Shown here in pieces: positions 1-8,898 of a stretch of DNA of 64,000 bases. A program made the translations under genes and the position numbers. The stretch comes from Patulibacter brassicae. Lineage in GTDB: Bacteria > Actinomycetota > Thermoleophilia > Solirubrobacterales > Solirubrobacteraceae. The DNA lies in contig NZ_JAXAVX010000001.1 in NCBI RefSeq assembly GCF_033949425.1, forward strand, positions 806,001 to 870,000, in the 5' to 3' direction. The first letter of the stretch is position 1. Each line of letters opens with the position of its first letter. The notes under the pieces are model-generated. The model saw nothing but the letters and a program-made list of their open reading frames with translations. It did not search any database and had not been told where the DNA came from.

Positions 1-449
1 TCAGCGAGCCGGTCGATCTCGACGCTCTCGACGACCTGACGGTCGGGGATCCTGCCACCGTCGGCGATCCGCGGACCGCCTCGCCGACCGTAGGAGAGGG
101 CGATGAAGGTCTCGCCGATGAGCGTCTTGGTCCGCAGCGTCGCGCGGGTGTCGGCGGGCAGCGGCGCGTACTTCGGCTCGATCGCCAGCGTGACGCGCGT
201 CACGCCGCTGCGGCCGGACGGGCGGACGACCTTGATCGCCTTGCCGACGCTGACGCCGCTGATCCTGACGTCGGCGTACCCGGTTAGCTGCGAGCCCTGC
301 CGGAAGTCGACGGTCACCTGATACTGCTTGGCCCGCAGCGGGACCGATCCGCCGAAGCTTGACCAGAAGAAGAGCAGCAGCGCGAAGGACGTCAGCGCGA
401 AGACGACCATCACCAGGAGCTGCGCGACGTGCGGGCGGTTCTTGTTCAT
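1..449 (-). CDS. MCE family protein, N-terminal part (runs off the window edge)
   Basis: This is the last visible gene of the first mce operon and is cut by the left edge; about 149 codons are present. An N-terminal membrane anchor (about residues 11-30) is followed by a single MCE domain (about 42-122) with the usual pattern of a beta-rich core, a VRISGVSVG segment and an IGETFIAL segment. MCE proteins form the periplasmic or cell-envelope lipid-binding tunnel of Mce/Mla importers. The ATG overlaps the stop of the upstream gene (ATGA, 446-449), so translation is probably coupled. The helical C-terminal region lies outside the window, so the subunit letter cannot be assigned. Confidence 0.9.
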   Translation of the reverse strand, partial: MNKNRPHVAQLLVMVVFALTSFALLLFFWSSFGGSVPLRAKQYQVTVDFRQGSQLTGYADVRISGVSVGKAIKVVRPSGRSGVTRVTLAIEPKYAPLPADTRATLRTKTLIGETFIALSYGRRGGPRIADGGRIPDRQVVESVEIDRLA

Positions 450-1729
450 TTGCAGACTCCGAGCGAGGTGATGAGACCGACGACGCTCTGCAGCAGGGCG
501 TCGGCGTTCAGGGTCGCGCGCACCGATTCGCAGGACAAGGTGACCTGCCCGTAGTACGCGTTGCCGTTGGCGTCCTGCCGGGAGAGGATCGAGTTGGCGT
601 TGTGGAGGACCCAGGCGAGGTTGAAGCCGTACCCCTCGTCCGGGCCCGGCGGGTTGTACGCCGCCTCGTTGACGAGGTACTGCCCGTCCTTGCCCACCGT
701 CCGCAGGGCCGGGAGCTGCGGACGCAGCCGGTCGACGCTGCGCCGCGCCGAGGCGAGCGGCGCGACCGCGCTGGAGCTCAGCGCCGCGAGCGGCCGCAGG
801 TCGCCGGGCAGCTCGCGCAGCAGCGGATCGACCGTCGGCAGCGCCGCACGGACGTCTTCGAGCGCCGGCCGCAACGGCGTGGACGTGCGTCGGAGCTCGC
901 CCGCGAACGCGCCGGTGTCGCGGAGCGCCCGGTCGGCGGTGGCGAGGGTCGACGGGAGCTGCGCGAGCGCGCGCTGCAGCTCTGGCCCGCGGTTGCCGAT
1001 CGTCCGGAAGGTGTCCGATGCGCGGTCGATCGTGTCGCCGACGGCCTCTTGGTGGTCGGCGAGCTCGGTGGTCAGCCGCCCGAGTCCGCTGATCAGGCTG
1101 CGCACGGCCGTCCGGCGGTCGCGGACGGCGCGCAGGACGCCGCCGGTGCTCTGCAGCGCCGGGGTCGCCACGCGCAGCGCGCGCCGGAGCGTGTCGGGGC
1201 GGGAGCCAAGGCCCTTGGCCGTGGCCTGGAGCGCCCCCTGGAAGTAGGCCCGCGTGTCGGCGTCGAGCGACTGCAGGACCTCGTCGATCTGGACCTGCGA
1301 GACCGTCTGCGCGGCGGGGACGATCTGGTCGGTGTCGATCTCCGGCGCGCGGGGGTCACCCGGGTCGAGGTCGATCGTCATGTCCTGGAGCCCGGTCCGG
1401 GGCCGCAGCGTGAGCCGGGCCCCGCGGTGGACGCTGTCGAGTCGATCGCGTTTGATCCGAACCTTGACGATCGCGCGGCCGTCCTTGCGCCGCACACCGG
1501 CGATGTCGCCGACGTCGACGCCGGCCACCTGCACCTGCTGGCCCTGCCCGGGCGTGACCGCCTGGGCGGAGGCGAAGTCGGCCTCGAAGGTGTAGGTCTC
1601 TTCTCCTGGGACCGGGAAGCGCTGCTGGACGAGGATGTAGCCGCCCACGACCGAGGACAGCGCCACGGCGCCGATGATGACGCCGACCGCCCACCAGTAC
1701 TGCCGGAGGGCCATGCGCAGCGCTCTCAT
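446..1729 (-). CDS. MCE family protein (operon 1)
   Basis: A 427-residue Mce-type lipid-import subunit. It has a membrane anchor at about residues 12-34, an MCE domain at about 44-125 (VAGVDVG and LQDMTIDL segments), then a long helical region rich in leucine and arginine with repeated L-x-x-LP-type steps, typical of the tunnel-forming helices. The C-terminus ends in a short cysteine-containing tail. The start codon overlaps the preceding gene by ATGA, and its stop overlaps the next gene in the same way. The family role is known; the substrate here is not visible from sequence, although the neighbouring oxidative genes suggest a steroid- or fatty-acid-like lipid. Confidence 0.92.
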   Translation of the reverse strand: MRALRMALRQYWWAVGVIIGAVALSSVVGGYILVQQRFPVPGEETYTFEADFASAQAVTPGQGQQVQVAGVDVGDIAGVRRKDGRAIVKVRIKRDRLDSVHRGARLTLRPRTGLQDMTIDLDPGDPRAPEIDTDQIVPAAQTVSQVQIDEVLQSLDADTRAYFQGALQATAKGLGSRPDTLRRALRVATPALQSTGGVLRAVRDRRTAVRSLISGLGRLTTELADHQEAVGDTIDRASDTFRTIGNRGPELQRALAQLPSTLATADRALRDTGAFAGELRRTSTPLRPALEDVRAALPTVDPLLRELPGDLRPLAALSSSAVAPLASARRSVDRLRPQLPALRTVGKDGQYLVNEAAYNPPGPDEGYGFNLAWVLHNANSILSRQDANGNAYYGQVTLSCESVRATLNADALLQSVVGLITSLGVCK

Positions 1730-3444
1730 CGGCGCGCTCCTGTCGTGGTCGTCGAGCTCGACGCGGTGCTGCGGAAGATCCGCGAGAGCAGCTCGTCGAT
1801 CCCGGAGGTGATCGAGGTGGGGTCGTCGAACCGACCGGACCGGACGTCGCCGGACGGACCCGAGGGCGTCTTCGCATCCGCCCCGAGCATGCGGTTCAGG
1901 GCGTCCTGGAGCGGCTTGATGCCGGCCTTGCCGGTCGACCTGACGTCGGCGTTCTGCTCGACGAACCTCTTCACCGCCGCACGGACCCGGGGAGCGTCGA
2001 TCGGCTTCTTCCGCACGACGCCGCCGAACGGGGTCGGTGCGACCGCGAGCTTCGGCAGGTCCTGCGTCTCACAGGGCACGTCGGGACGGTAGGGCGGCGG
2101 GCTGTCGCGCTTGGGCGGGCTGGAGCCGAGGATCGGCTCGGCCATCCGGGTCTCCTGCCGGGCGGCTCCGGTGCCGGACGAGACGAGGTAGTCCCCGATC
2201 GTGACGAGGAACCGCTCGTAGGGTCCGTTCGCGTCGAAGTTCTGGATCTGCCCGCCGAAGGCGACCGACGCCGAGAGGATCTCGCGGTAGAGCGGCATGC
2301 CGGTGCTGAGCCGGCCGTCGGGGACCTCGCTCTTGAGGATCGGGATGATGTTCCGGCTCAGGCACCGGGAGATCGGCCGGACCGCGTCCAACGCCTCGAC
2401 GGCGGGACCGGTGGCGGCGGCCACGCTCCTGGCCGTCGGCCGGACCTCGCCGAGGAGGCGCTGGACCTGCCCGCGCCGGGCGACGTCCGAGGTGGTCCGG
2501 AGGGCCGGGACCGCGAGGTCCAGCGTGGCCGGCAGCCGTCGCGCGAGCGGCGTGGCGGTGTCGATGAGCCGCCCCGCGGGGTCGATCGCGCCGTCGACGC
2601 GCCGGAGGACCGGGCCGGCCGTCCGGCTGACGCGGTCCAGGCCGGAGAGCGTGCCTCGGATGCCCTGCTCCTGGGCGGCCGTGGCCCGGAACGTGCGGTC
2701 GCCCTCGCGCAGGACGCCGGCCAGCCGGGCGCGGTGGCGATCGAAGGTGTCCATGACCCTGGAGGTCTCGCGCACGGTGTCGGCGAGGTCGCCGTCGCGC
2801 TCGCCCCGCGCCGCCCGGGCGACCACGGAGAGGTCCCGGGTCGGCTCCGGCAACGCGCGCAGGACGGCGCCCAGCTCCTCCGCGCCGCCGTCGTCGAGCG
2901 TTCGCCCGAGGTTGCGCAGCGTCGTGCGCAGGTCACCGCGGGTGTCGGAGCTGAAGACCGAGAAGACCTCGTCCGCGGCGACCGCGACCGTGGTCGCGCC
3001 CGGGGGGATCGGACGGTCACCCAGCGGCGGGGCCCCGGGGGTCCCGGGGGCGATGTCGAGGAAGAAGTTGCCCTCGAGGAAGAGCCGCGGCCGGATCTTC
3101 ACCGTCGCGTCCTGGCGGATCGTGGGCGCATCGGAGGTCAGCTCCACGGTCACCGCTGAGAACCCCGGCCGGCCGGCGGCCGGCGCGATCTTCGTGACGC
3201 GGCCGGCGTCGACGCCCGCGACACGGGCCTTCGTCGCCGTCGCGGCGCGCAGGGCGAAGGAGTCCGCCGTGATGATCGTGACCTTCGGACCGCCAGAGCC
3301 CGGGACGCCGCCGAACACGACCGCGACGACCACAACCGAGACGAGGATCGTCACCGCGCCCCAGAGCATGTTCTGCCGTCGGCGACGCTCCGGCGACGGG
3401 GTCGTGCGCCGGCGTCGGGCGCCGGAGCGGATCAGCGGGCTCAT
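1726..3444 (-). CDS. MCE family protein, long form (operon 1)
   Basis: At 572 residues this is the longest MCE protein in the window. A strongly basic N-terminus (residues 9-23) precedes the membrane anchor (about 27-46). The MCE domain spans about 55-140, followed by the helical tunnel region. The C-terminal extension of roughly 120 residues is rich in Pro, Ser, Thr and charged residues and looks disordered. The extension is unusual against the 430-480 residues of the other MCE proteins here; it could span or contact the cell wall, but that is inference. The gene is translationally coupled on both sides by 4-nt ATGA overlaps. Confidence 0.92.
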   Translation of the reverse strand: MSPLIRSGARRRRTTPSPERRRRQNMLWGAVTILVSVVVVAVVFGGVPGSGGPKVTIITADSFALRAATATKARVAGVDAGRVTKIAPAAGRPGFSAVTVELTSDAPTIRQDATVKIRPRLFLEGNFFLDIAPGTPGAPPLGDRPIPPGATTVAVAADEVFSVFSSDTRGDLRTTLRNLGRTLDDGGAEELGAVLRALPEPTRDLSVVARAARGERDGDLADTVRETSRVMDTFDRHRARLAGVLREGDRTFRATAAQEQGIRGTLSGLDRVSRTAGPVLRRVDGAIDPAGRLIDTATPLARRLPATLDLAVPALRTTSDVARRGQVQRLLGEVRPTARSVAAATGPAVEALDAVRPISRCLSRNIIPILKSEVPDGRLSTGMPLYREILSASVAFGGQIQNFDANGPYERFLVTIGDYLVSSGTGAARQETRMAEPILGSSPPKRDSPPPYRPDVPCETQDLPKLAVAPTPFGGVVRKKPIDAPRVRAAVKRFVEQNADVRSTGKAGIKPLQDALNRMLGADAKTPSGPSGDVRSGRFDDPTSITSGIDELLSRIFRSTASSSTTTTGARR

Positions 3445-4823
3445 CGGGGTCCCTCCGGGATGCCGGCCGGCCTGGGAGTCCGCGGATTGCGGACGGCGCC
3501 CTGGGCGGGATCGCGTCCGATCAGCGAGCCCCGGCGGAACACCTCGTTGCCGACGGCGCAGCCCCCGGGGACGTTGTCCGGGTAGACCTGGTAGCGGAAG
3601 TCGGGCGCGACGTCCGGGCTCTTGAAGTTCTGGATGCCGAGGACTTGCAGCGGGGCGCGGAACCAGTTGCCGTAGGCATCACCGTCCCCGAGCATGTCGG
3701 CGGAGTTGCGGCCGAAGAGCCCGAGGTAGTTGCAGCGGATCTCCAGCGGGACGTTGTGCTGCAGGACGGACAGGACGTTCTGTCCGATCGGGTCCAGGCG
3801 GGTCAGGGCCGCGGTCGTCGTGTCGCGGCGGGCGAGGTCGTCGAGGGACGCGGCGGTCGCCCGGAGCTGCGGGCCCAGGGTCCCGGCGCGCCGCAGCACG
3901 GGGACCCCGACGTCGACCGCGTCCCCGAGCGCGGAGACCGTCCGGGGCAGCGCGTTGACCCCGGGCCGCAGCTCCCGCGCCAGCACCGCCGCCTCGCGCA
4001 GAACAGGGGACACCACGGGCGCGGCGCGCTGGACCGACCGCTCGAACGCCGGGGTCCGGTCGATCGTCTCGCCGAAGGCCTCGTCCGACCGAGCGAAGGC
4101 GCCCAGCGTGTCTCGGGCCCCAGGGATCGCCGAACGCAACTGCGGAGCGACCGGAGCGATCGCGCCGGATGTACCGTCCAGGCCCGAAACGAACCCGCGC
4201 AGGTCGGTCCCGGGTGCGGCGAGGTTCCGCAGGACGCGACCGCCGTCGAGCAGGACCTCCGGCAGGATCGACAGCCCCGCGTTGAACTGGGCGCCGCGAC
4301 CGGCGGCGGCGGTGGAGAACTCCCCCACCACGCGACGGACGGCGCGACGGCGTCCCGCGTCGAAGACGTTGAAGACGTCCTGGACGTCGACCGAGGCACT
4401 GGACTGCGACACCGGGAGCGCCCCGCCGGCGGGGATCGTCCGCCGGCTGCGGCCGAGCTCGAGCTCGACGAACTTCGCGCCGATCACGCTCTTGGGCCGG
4501 ATCCGGATGGTCGAGTCGACCGGTATCGGGCCGACGGCACGGTCCAGCTTGAGCTCCAGCGAGGCGTACGGGCGCCGGGGTGCAGTGCGCCGCCGCTCGG
4601 CGGTGATCCCGTTGACCTGACCGACCCGCTTGCCCCCGATGCGGACGTCGACGCCGGTCGTGAGCTGCTCCGCGTCGGCGACGTCGGCGGAGATGTCGTA
4701 GGTCTCCACGAACGGCAGACCGGAGTTCGCGTTGTAGGCCAGCACGACGGCCACCAGGGCGATCAGCGCCGTGGCGGCACCGATCAGCACGGGGCTGCCG
4801 GCCAGGGACGATCGCCGCCTCAT
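3441..4823 (-). CDS. MCE family protein (operon 1)
   Basis: A 460-residue Mce subunit with a basic N-terminus, a membrane anchor at about residues 10-30 and an MCE domain starting near residue 42 (GVDVRIGGKRVG pattern), then a helical region. I chose the ATG at 4823 rather than an in-frame start 69 nt upstream. It gives the expected short basic N-terminus before the anchor, and it overlaps the upstream stop as ATGA (4820-4823) like its neighbours. The C-terminal part holds two conserved-looking cysteines, one in an IRCNYLG segment and one in GGCAVG. It probably hexamerises with the other MCE proteins of this operon. Confidence 0.92.
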   Translation of the reverse strand: MRRRSSLAGSPVLIGAATALIALVAVVLAYNANSGLPFVETYDISADVADAEQLTTGVDVRIGGKRVGQVNGITAERRRTAPRRPYASLELKLDRAVGPIPVDSTIRIRPKSVIGAKFVELELGRSRRTIPAGGALPVSQSSASVDVQDVFNVFDAGRRRAVRRVVGEFSTAAAGRGAQFNAGLSILPEVLLDGGRVLRNLAAPGTDLRGFVSGLDGTSGAIAPVAPQLRSAIPGARDTLGAFARSDEAFGETIDRTPAFERSVQRAAPVVSPVLREAAVLARELRPGVNALPRTVSALGDAVDVGVPVLRRAGTLGPQLRATAASLDDLARRDTTTAALTRLDPIGQNVLSVLQHNVPLEIRCNYLGLFGRNSADMLGDGDAYGNWFRAPLQVLGIQNFKSPDVAPDFRYQVYPDNVPGGCAVGNEVFRRGSLIGRDPAQGAVRNPRTPRPAGIPEGPR

Positions 4824-6076
4824 CGGCCCGTCCCCCTGCGCTCGCGCGCCTCGGTCTGCCCGTTGGCGTCGTCGGCGAAGCGCGCGGAGCACCCCGGCTG
4901 CGTGCCCGCCAGCGCCAGCGGGAAGCAGGACAGCGGGGCGATGATGTTGGCTCCCACGATGTGGCCCTTGCTGTTGTACCGGGAGATGGCGAGGCTGCCG
5001 TTGTAGAAGAACTTCAGGAGCGACTCGGGCACGGCGTTGGAGCGGAGGCTCGGCGTCAGCTGTCCGGCGAGGTCGATGGACGGCGCCAGAGACGTCGTGT
5101 CCTGCTCGAGGAGACGGAGCTGCGGCAGGAGCCGCCGGAACACGGGCGTGCCGGCGGCCGAGGCGTCGGCGACCCGCGAGAGGGTCGGCCGCGCCGCGCG
5201 GGAGAGCCGGGGCAGGTCGCCCGCGAGCTGGCGGACCGCCGGCGTCGACCGACGGATCGCCGCGAGCGTCGGCGTGCCGTCGGCCGTCAGCTGCTGGAGC
5301 GAGCCGAGGACCGGCCGCAGCGCCGAGAGGGTGGGCGGGAGCTCACGGATCGCGCGGTCCAGCTGCACCCGGTACCGCGTCGTGACCGCGAGCGTCCGCG
5401 CGCTGTTCTCGAAGGTCGAACCGAGAGCCCGACGGCTGTCGGCCAGCGCCCCCACGACCTGGTCGGTGGCCGAGATCAGCCGACGCAGCTGGTCGCGGTC
5501 GCGGCCCAGGATCTGCGTCGTGTCCCGGGCGTACTGGAGCGTGGGCACGGCCCGTCGGATCGCGGTCGACAGGTCCTCGCCCCGGGTCGTGAACCCGGCT
5601 CCGAATTGGTTGAGGAGGAGCTGGAACCGCACGTTCGTGGGCATCCCGAGCATCGCGATCACCTGATCGAGCTCGACCGGGCTGGTGTTCTGGGCGATCG
5701 GGATCGTCGGAGCACCGGAGCCCCGCGAGACGAGTGGCCGCGCGGACGCGGTCCCCGGATCGCAGTTGACGAACTTCTCGCCGATCAGCGACTGCGGTTC
5801 GATCACGCACCCGGCGTCGCCGCGGAAGGGCAGGAACTGCGGGTCGATGCGCATCGACACGCGGGCCCGGCGATCGTCGGTCAACCGAACCTCGGTCACC
5901 GACCCGACCGGGGCCCCGGCGATCCGGACGTCCTGACCCTTCCCGACGCCGCTGGCGTTCGGGAACAGGGCGTCGACGGTGTCGTCGGAGGTCGACGACG
6001 ACCCGCCGCACCCGGAGAGCAGCGCCGCGCTGATCAGCGAGACGGTGGCCAGCCGCCACGGGGCCCGGGCGGTCAC
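4820..6076 (-). CDS. MCE family lipoprotein (LprK/MceE-like)
   Basis: A 418-residue MCE protein with a lipoprotein signal: basic start, hydrophobic stretch and a lipobox ALLSGC, with the lipidated cysteine at about residue 23. The MCE domain follows (about 35-125). Actinobacterial mce operons usually encode exactly one lipid-anchored MCE protein (MceE, called LprK in mycobacteria), and this is the only one in the window. The start is GTG at 6076, chosen because it directly precedes the signal peptide and overlaps the upstream stop as GTGA; the longer frame adds a charged, unlikely leader. The helical region and a C-terminal cysteine (CFPLALAGTQPGC) are present. Confidence 0.92.
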   Translation of the reverse strand: MTARAPWRLATVSLISAALLSGCGGSSSTSDDTVDALFPNASGVGKGQDVRIAGAPVGSVTEVRLTDDRRARVSMRIDPQFLPFRGDAGCVIEPQSLIGEKFVNCDPGTASARPLVSRGSGAPTIPIAQNTSPVELDQVIAMLGMPTNVRFQLLLNQFGAGFTTRGEDLSTAIRRAVPTLQYARDTTQILGRDRDQLRRLISATDQVVGALADSRRALGSTFENSARTLAVTTRYRVQLDRAIRELPPTLSALRPVLGSLQQLTADGTPTLAAIRRSTPAVRQLAGDLPRLSRAARPTLSRVADASAAGTPVFRRLLPQLRLLEQDTTSLAPSIDLAGQLTPSLRSNAVPESLLKFFYNGSLAISRYNSKGHIVGANIIAPLSCFPLALAGTQPGCSARFADDANGQTEARERRGTGR

Positions 6077-7479
6077 TTGGATCGGCTCCCGTCCGGGGTG
6101 AGCTTCCCGCCGAGCGGGACGCTCGTCGGGTCGCAGGTGCCCCCGAGCCCGATCGGCCACGGGTTGGAGCGGTCGGCGGCCGTCTGCGTCGTCCCGCCCG
6201 GGCAGCGCCGGAGGACCCGGTCCTGGGGCGTCGACAGGTTCGTGCCGGTGATCGGACCGAGGAGGTCGACGAGTCCGCCGAGGCCTTCGGAGAGCGGTGC
6301 CGGGACGAGTTCCTCGGGCAACGTGTCGCTGGAGACGTTCAACGAGATCCTCGTGTAGTGGCCGTTGGCGTCGTAGCCACCCGCCGCCTTGCCGGAGTAG
6401 AACGACGTGAGGGTTCCGACGAGATCCGGGGTGTAGGGACGCGCCTCGTCGATGATCCCCTTCGCGTCGTCGAGCGCCCGCGTCGTCTGCTGCAGCGCCG
6501 GGACCGCCGAGCCGGCGAGACCGGGAAGGGCGTCCAGGCCGCGGTTGAGCGACGGCACCGTCGCCCGCGCGTCGCGCAGCAGCTGCGGCACGTCGCGCAG
6601 CAGCGGCCGCGTCTGCCGAAGCACGCCGGCCAGCCGCGGCGCCACCGGCCGCAGGTCCCGCAGCAACGGCTCGGCCCGGCGCAGCAGCGGGCGTGCGTTG
6701 GCGAACGTCGTGTTCGCCCGGTCGATCACTCGGGGGGCGCGTTGGATCGTCCTGCTGAGCGCCTCGCGCTCGGACGCGACCGCCCGCAGGGTGACCGCGC
6801 TGCTCTCCAGCAGCGCGCCCAGATCGTCACGCCGGTCGGCGACGGTGGCCGAGACCCCCGCGGTCGCCGAGACCAAGCGGCGCAGCGCCGGCTCGTCGGC
6901 GGTGACCTCTTCGAGCGTCCGCCGCGTCTGCGTCAGCGCAGGGTTGATCTTCTCGAGAAAGGTGTTGGTCGCCTGCTCGTTCCCGCGCAGCGCCGTCGCC
7001 CCGCCGCGGATCACGTCGCGCAGATAGGCACGGCTCCGCGCGTCCAACGTGTTCACGACGGTGTCGACGTCGACGGCGCCTCGTGTGTCGACGGCCGAGA
7101 TCGTGCCCCCGTCGGCGATCGTGGGGGCGTCGTTGGGTCCCGGCTCGAGGACGACGATGCGGTTGGCGATGCTCGAGAGGGACGTGTTGCGCAGCACCGC
7201 GCGGGTCCCGAGGTGCAGCGGACGCGCGATCCCCTCGGTGATGTTGAGCTCGACCGCCGCCTGCCCACGGTCGTTCAGGTCGATCGAAGAGACCGTCCCG
7301 ACGGTGCTGCCGCCGAGCTTCACCAGGTTGCCGTTGACCAGCTGGCCGGCGTCGGGGAAGACGGCGGTGACGCGGTACGGCTCGTCCCGCCCGGCCACGA
7401 CGAGGATCGCGATCACGCCGGCGACGACGGCGACGATCAGGACTCCGAGAGTCCGCGGGCGGTGAGGGCGTGCGGGCAT
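6073..7479 (-). CDS. MCE family protein, first gene of operon 1
   Basis: A 468-residue Mce subunit with a membrane anchor at about residues 11-30, an MCE domain at about 35-118 (LVKLGGSTVGTV segment) and a helical tunnel region. I place the start at the ATG at 7479, just before the basic anchor; an in-frame upstream ATG would add 70 residues of arginine-rich, shadow-like sequence. It is the first gene of the operon. Upstream there is no YrbE pair or ATPase; instead a divergent short-chain dehydrogenase follows after 417 nt. A palindrome at 7516-7531 lies 37-52 nt upstream of the start and could be a repressor site. No clear Shine-Dalgarno sequence is visible. Confidence 0.9.
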   Translation of the reverse strand: MPARPHRPRTLGVLIVAVVAGVIAILVVAGRDEPYRVTAVFPDAGQLVNGNLVKLGGSTVGTVSSIDLNDRGQAAVELNITEGIARPLHLGTRAVLRNTSLSSIANRIVVLEPGPNDAPTIADGGTISAVDTRGAVDVDTVVNTLDARSRAYLRDVIRGGATALRGNEQATNTFLEKINPALTQTRRTLEEVTADEPALRRLVSATAGVSATVADRRDDLGALLESSAVTLRAVASEREALSRTIQRAPRVIDRANTTFANARPLLRRAEPLLRDLRPVAPRLAGVLRQTRPLLRDVPQLLRDARATVPSLNRGLDALPGLAGSAVPALQQTTRALDDAKGIIDEARPYTPDLVGTLTSFYSGKAAGGYDANGHYTRISLNVSSDTLPEELVPAPLSEGLGGLVDLLGPITGTNLSTPQDRVLRRCPGGTTQTAADRSNPWPIGLGGTCDPTSVPLGGKLTPDGSRSK

Positions 7480-7515
7480 GCAGTCGTGAGGGTTCGGCGA
7501 CCCGGAGGGCGTCGC

Positions 7516-7531
7516 GTTAGCGCACGTTAAC
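7516..7531. promoter_or_regulatory. Candidate operator GTTA-N8-TAAC (copy 1)
   Basis: GTTAGCGCACGTTAAC: outer arms GTTA/TAAC are perfect and 12 of 16 positions are symmetric. It sits 37 nt upstream of the first MCE start on the minus strand. The same outer architecture recurs at 7833-7848 next to the divergent gene, suggesting one dimeric regulator for both. Confidence 0.5.
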
Positions 7532-7832
7532 CTCAACGGCGCGGCACGTGATGTTTTCTTTCGGTTCGGGCCGAGGTCGCCGCCGTCGCGGGCACGACGA
7601 GTCGGGACCACCATGCGTGAATTCCGGGGCGCGCGAGGACTGCGCGACATAGCACCCCCCCGTTCCGTACCCGTTTTCAAAGGCCCCAAGGCGCCCGCGT
7701 GGGCGGATCGGCTGGTCCGGCCCAGCGGCGACCACGGCGGTCCGGCGCGGCCCGGTCCCGTGGGATGCGCGTGGCGACCCGGGTGTTCCGGCCCGGGAGC
7801 TCGGTTATCCGGGCCGCTCGTCCCACTCGCGA

Positions 7833-7848
7833 GTTAATCAGTACTAAC
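7833..7848. promoter_or_regulatory. Candidate operator GTTA-N8-TAAC (copy 2)
   Basis: GTTAATCAGTACTAAC has the same GTTA/TAAC arms and the same 8-nt spacing as the copy at 7516-7531. It lies 48 nt upstream of the SDR start. It also contains the AT-rich bases that would be needed for a -10 element, so a bound repressor could block transcription. Confidence 0.5.
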
Positions 7849-7896
7849 ATCGGCCTCGTCCGCTTCGGCGGGCACGTACCGACGATCGGAGATCAC

Positions 7897-8823
7897 ATGA
7901 AGAGCCTGGATGGACGCGTCGCCCTGGTCACGGGCGCCGGACGAGGGATCGGTCGCGAGATCGCCCTGCTGCTCGCCCGCCGCGGAGCGAAGGTCGTCGT
8001 GAACGATCTCGGCGGCGACTGGCGGGGCGAGGGCGCCGACGAGGGCCCGGTTGCGGACGTCTGCCGCGAGATCGCCGAGGCCGGCGGGACGGCGGTGGGC
8101 GACGGCGGCAGCGTGAGCGACGTCGACGACGCGGCGAGGATGGTCCAGCGCGCCATCGACGAGTTCGGGCAGCTCGACATCGTGGTGAACAACGCGGGCA
8201 TCCTCCGGGACAAGATGGTGTTCTCGATGTCCGACGACGACTGGGACGCCTGCATCGCCGTGCACCTCCGCGGACACTTCCTCGTGACCCGCGCCGCGTG
8301 TGCCGCGTGGCGCGCCCGCGCGAAGGAGACCGGCGCACCGGTCGACGGCCGCGTGCTCTGCATGACTTCGGAGGCCGGCCTCTACGGCAACGTCGGACAG
8401 GCCAACTACTCCGCCGCAAAGGCCGGCATCGCGTCGTTCGCCGTCACCGTCGCCCGAGAGATGCAGCGCTACGGCGTGACGTGCAACGCGATAGCGCCCC
8501 GGGCCCGCACGAGGATGACCGAGGGGACCTTCGGCACGCTCCCCGGCGGGTCGGGCGGCACCGACCCATGGGGGCCCGCCAGCGTCGCCCCGATCGTCGC
8601 GGCGCTCGCCGGGCCCAACGGCTCCAGATACACCGGCCAGGTGTTCGTGTGCGGTGGCGGCGTGGCGCAGGTGATCGCCCCGTACTCCGTCGCAGCAGAG
8701 GTGTCGTTCGGCGACCAGCCGGAGGTGGAGGATCTCGAGGCGTTCCTCTCCGATTCGCTGGGAACGCAGGCCGGCCCCGCGCCGTTCCCCGACCTCGGTC
8801 TCACGCCGGTCAACCGACCCTGA
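7897..8823 (+). CDS. Short-chain dehydrogenase/reductase (17beta-HSD4 / 3-hydroxyacyl type)
   Basis: A 308-residue classical SDR with the Rossmann motif TGAGRGIG near residue 13, the NNAG motif, a catalytic Ser in the TSEAG segment and the YSAAK catalytic Tyr/Lys. The insertion after the second strand (NDLGGDWRGEG) is characteristic of the 17beta-hydroxysteroid dehydrogenase type 4 / (R)-3-hydroxyacyl-CoA dehydrogenase branch, which oxidises steroid or fatty-acyl-CoA hydroxyl groups with NAD(P). The start is the ATG at 7897 with GGAG at 7888-7891; an upstream in-frame start would add 66 unrelated residues. It is divergent from mce operon 1 and probably acts on the imported lipid, by context. 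Confidence 0.88.
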   Translation: MKSLDGRVALVTGAGRGIGREIALLLARRGAKVVVNDLGGDWRGEGADEGPVADVCREIAEAGGTAVGDGGSVSDVDDAARMVQRAIDEFGQLDIVVNNAGILRDKMVFSMSDDDWDACIAVHLRGHFLVTRAACAAWRARAKETGAPVDGRVLCMTSEAGLYGNVGQANYSAAKAGIASFAVTVAREMQRYGVTCNAIAPRARTRMTEGTFGTLPGGSGGTDPWGPASVAPIVAALAGPNGSRYTGQVFVCGGGVAQVIAPYSVAAEVSFGDQPEVEDLEAFLSDSLGTQAGPAPFPDLGLTPVNRP

Positions 8824-8848
8824 GGGGTCGGCAGCGTCCTCGCCGGGC

Positions 8849-8882
8849 GCCTCGTCGGATCCGGGTCCGGACCCGACGAGGC
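8849..8882. terminator. Bidirectional hairpin terminator
   Basis: GCCTCGTCGG at 8849-8858 pairs perfectly with 8873-8882, and an inner TCCGG/CCGGA pair extends the stem after one mismatch. It lies between the convergent ends of the SDR (8823) and the small membrane protein (8899), the expected place for a shared terminator. There is no U-tract, as is usual in very GC-rich actinobacteria. Confidence 0.65.
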
Positions 8883-8898
8883 CCGGCTCGACACCGGG

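Larger units (their letters stand above)
7480..7896. other. Divergent regulatory intergenic region (mce operon 1 / SDR)
   Basis: A 417-nt non-coding gap between the minus-strand mce operon and the plus-strand SDR. It holds two copies of a GTTA-N8-TAAC palindrome, one near each gene, and the most AT-rich stretches of this part of the window. No convincing small gene or RNA is visible. The short open frames here lack a ribosome site and have no recognisable sequence. Confidence 0.6.

Noticed and set aside
359..2092. Plus-strand frame opposite the MCE genes
   Set aside because: It mirrors two clear MCE genes. Low-complexity Arg/Gly/Val composition shows it is a shadow.
7613..7837. Short plus-strand frame in the mce/SDR intergenic region
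   Set aside because: It has no ribosome site, no recognisable sequence, and overlaps the candidate operator; it is treated as non-coding.
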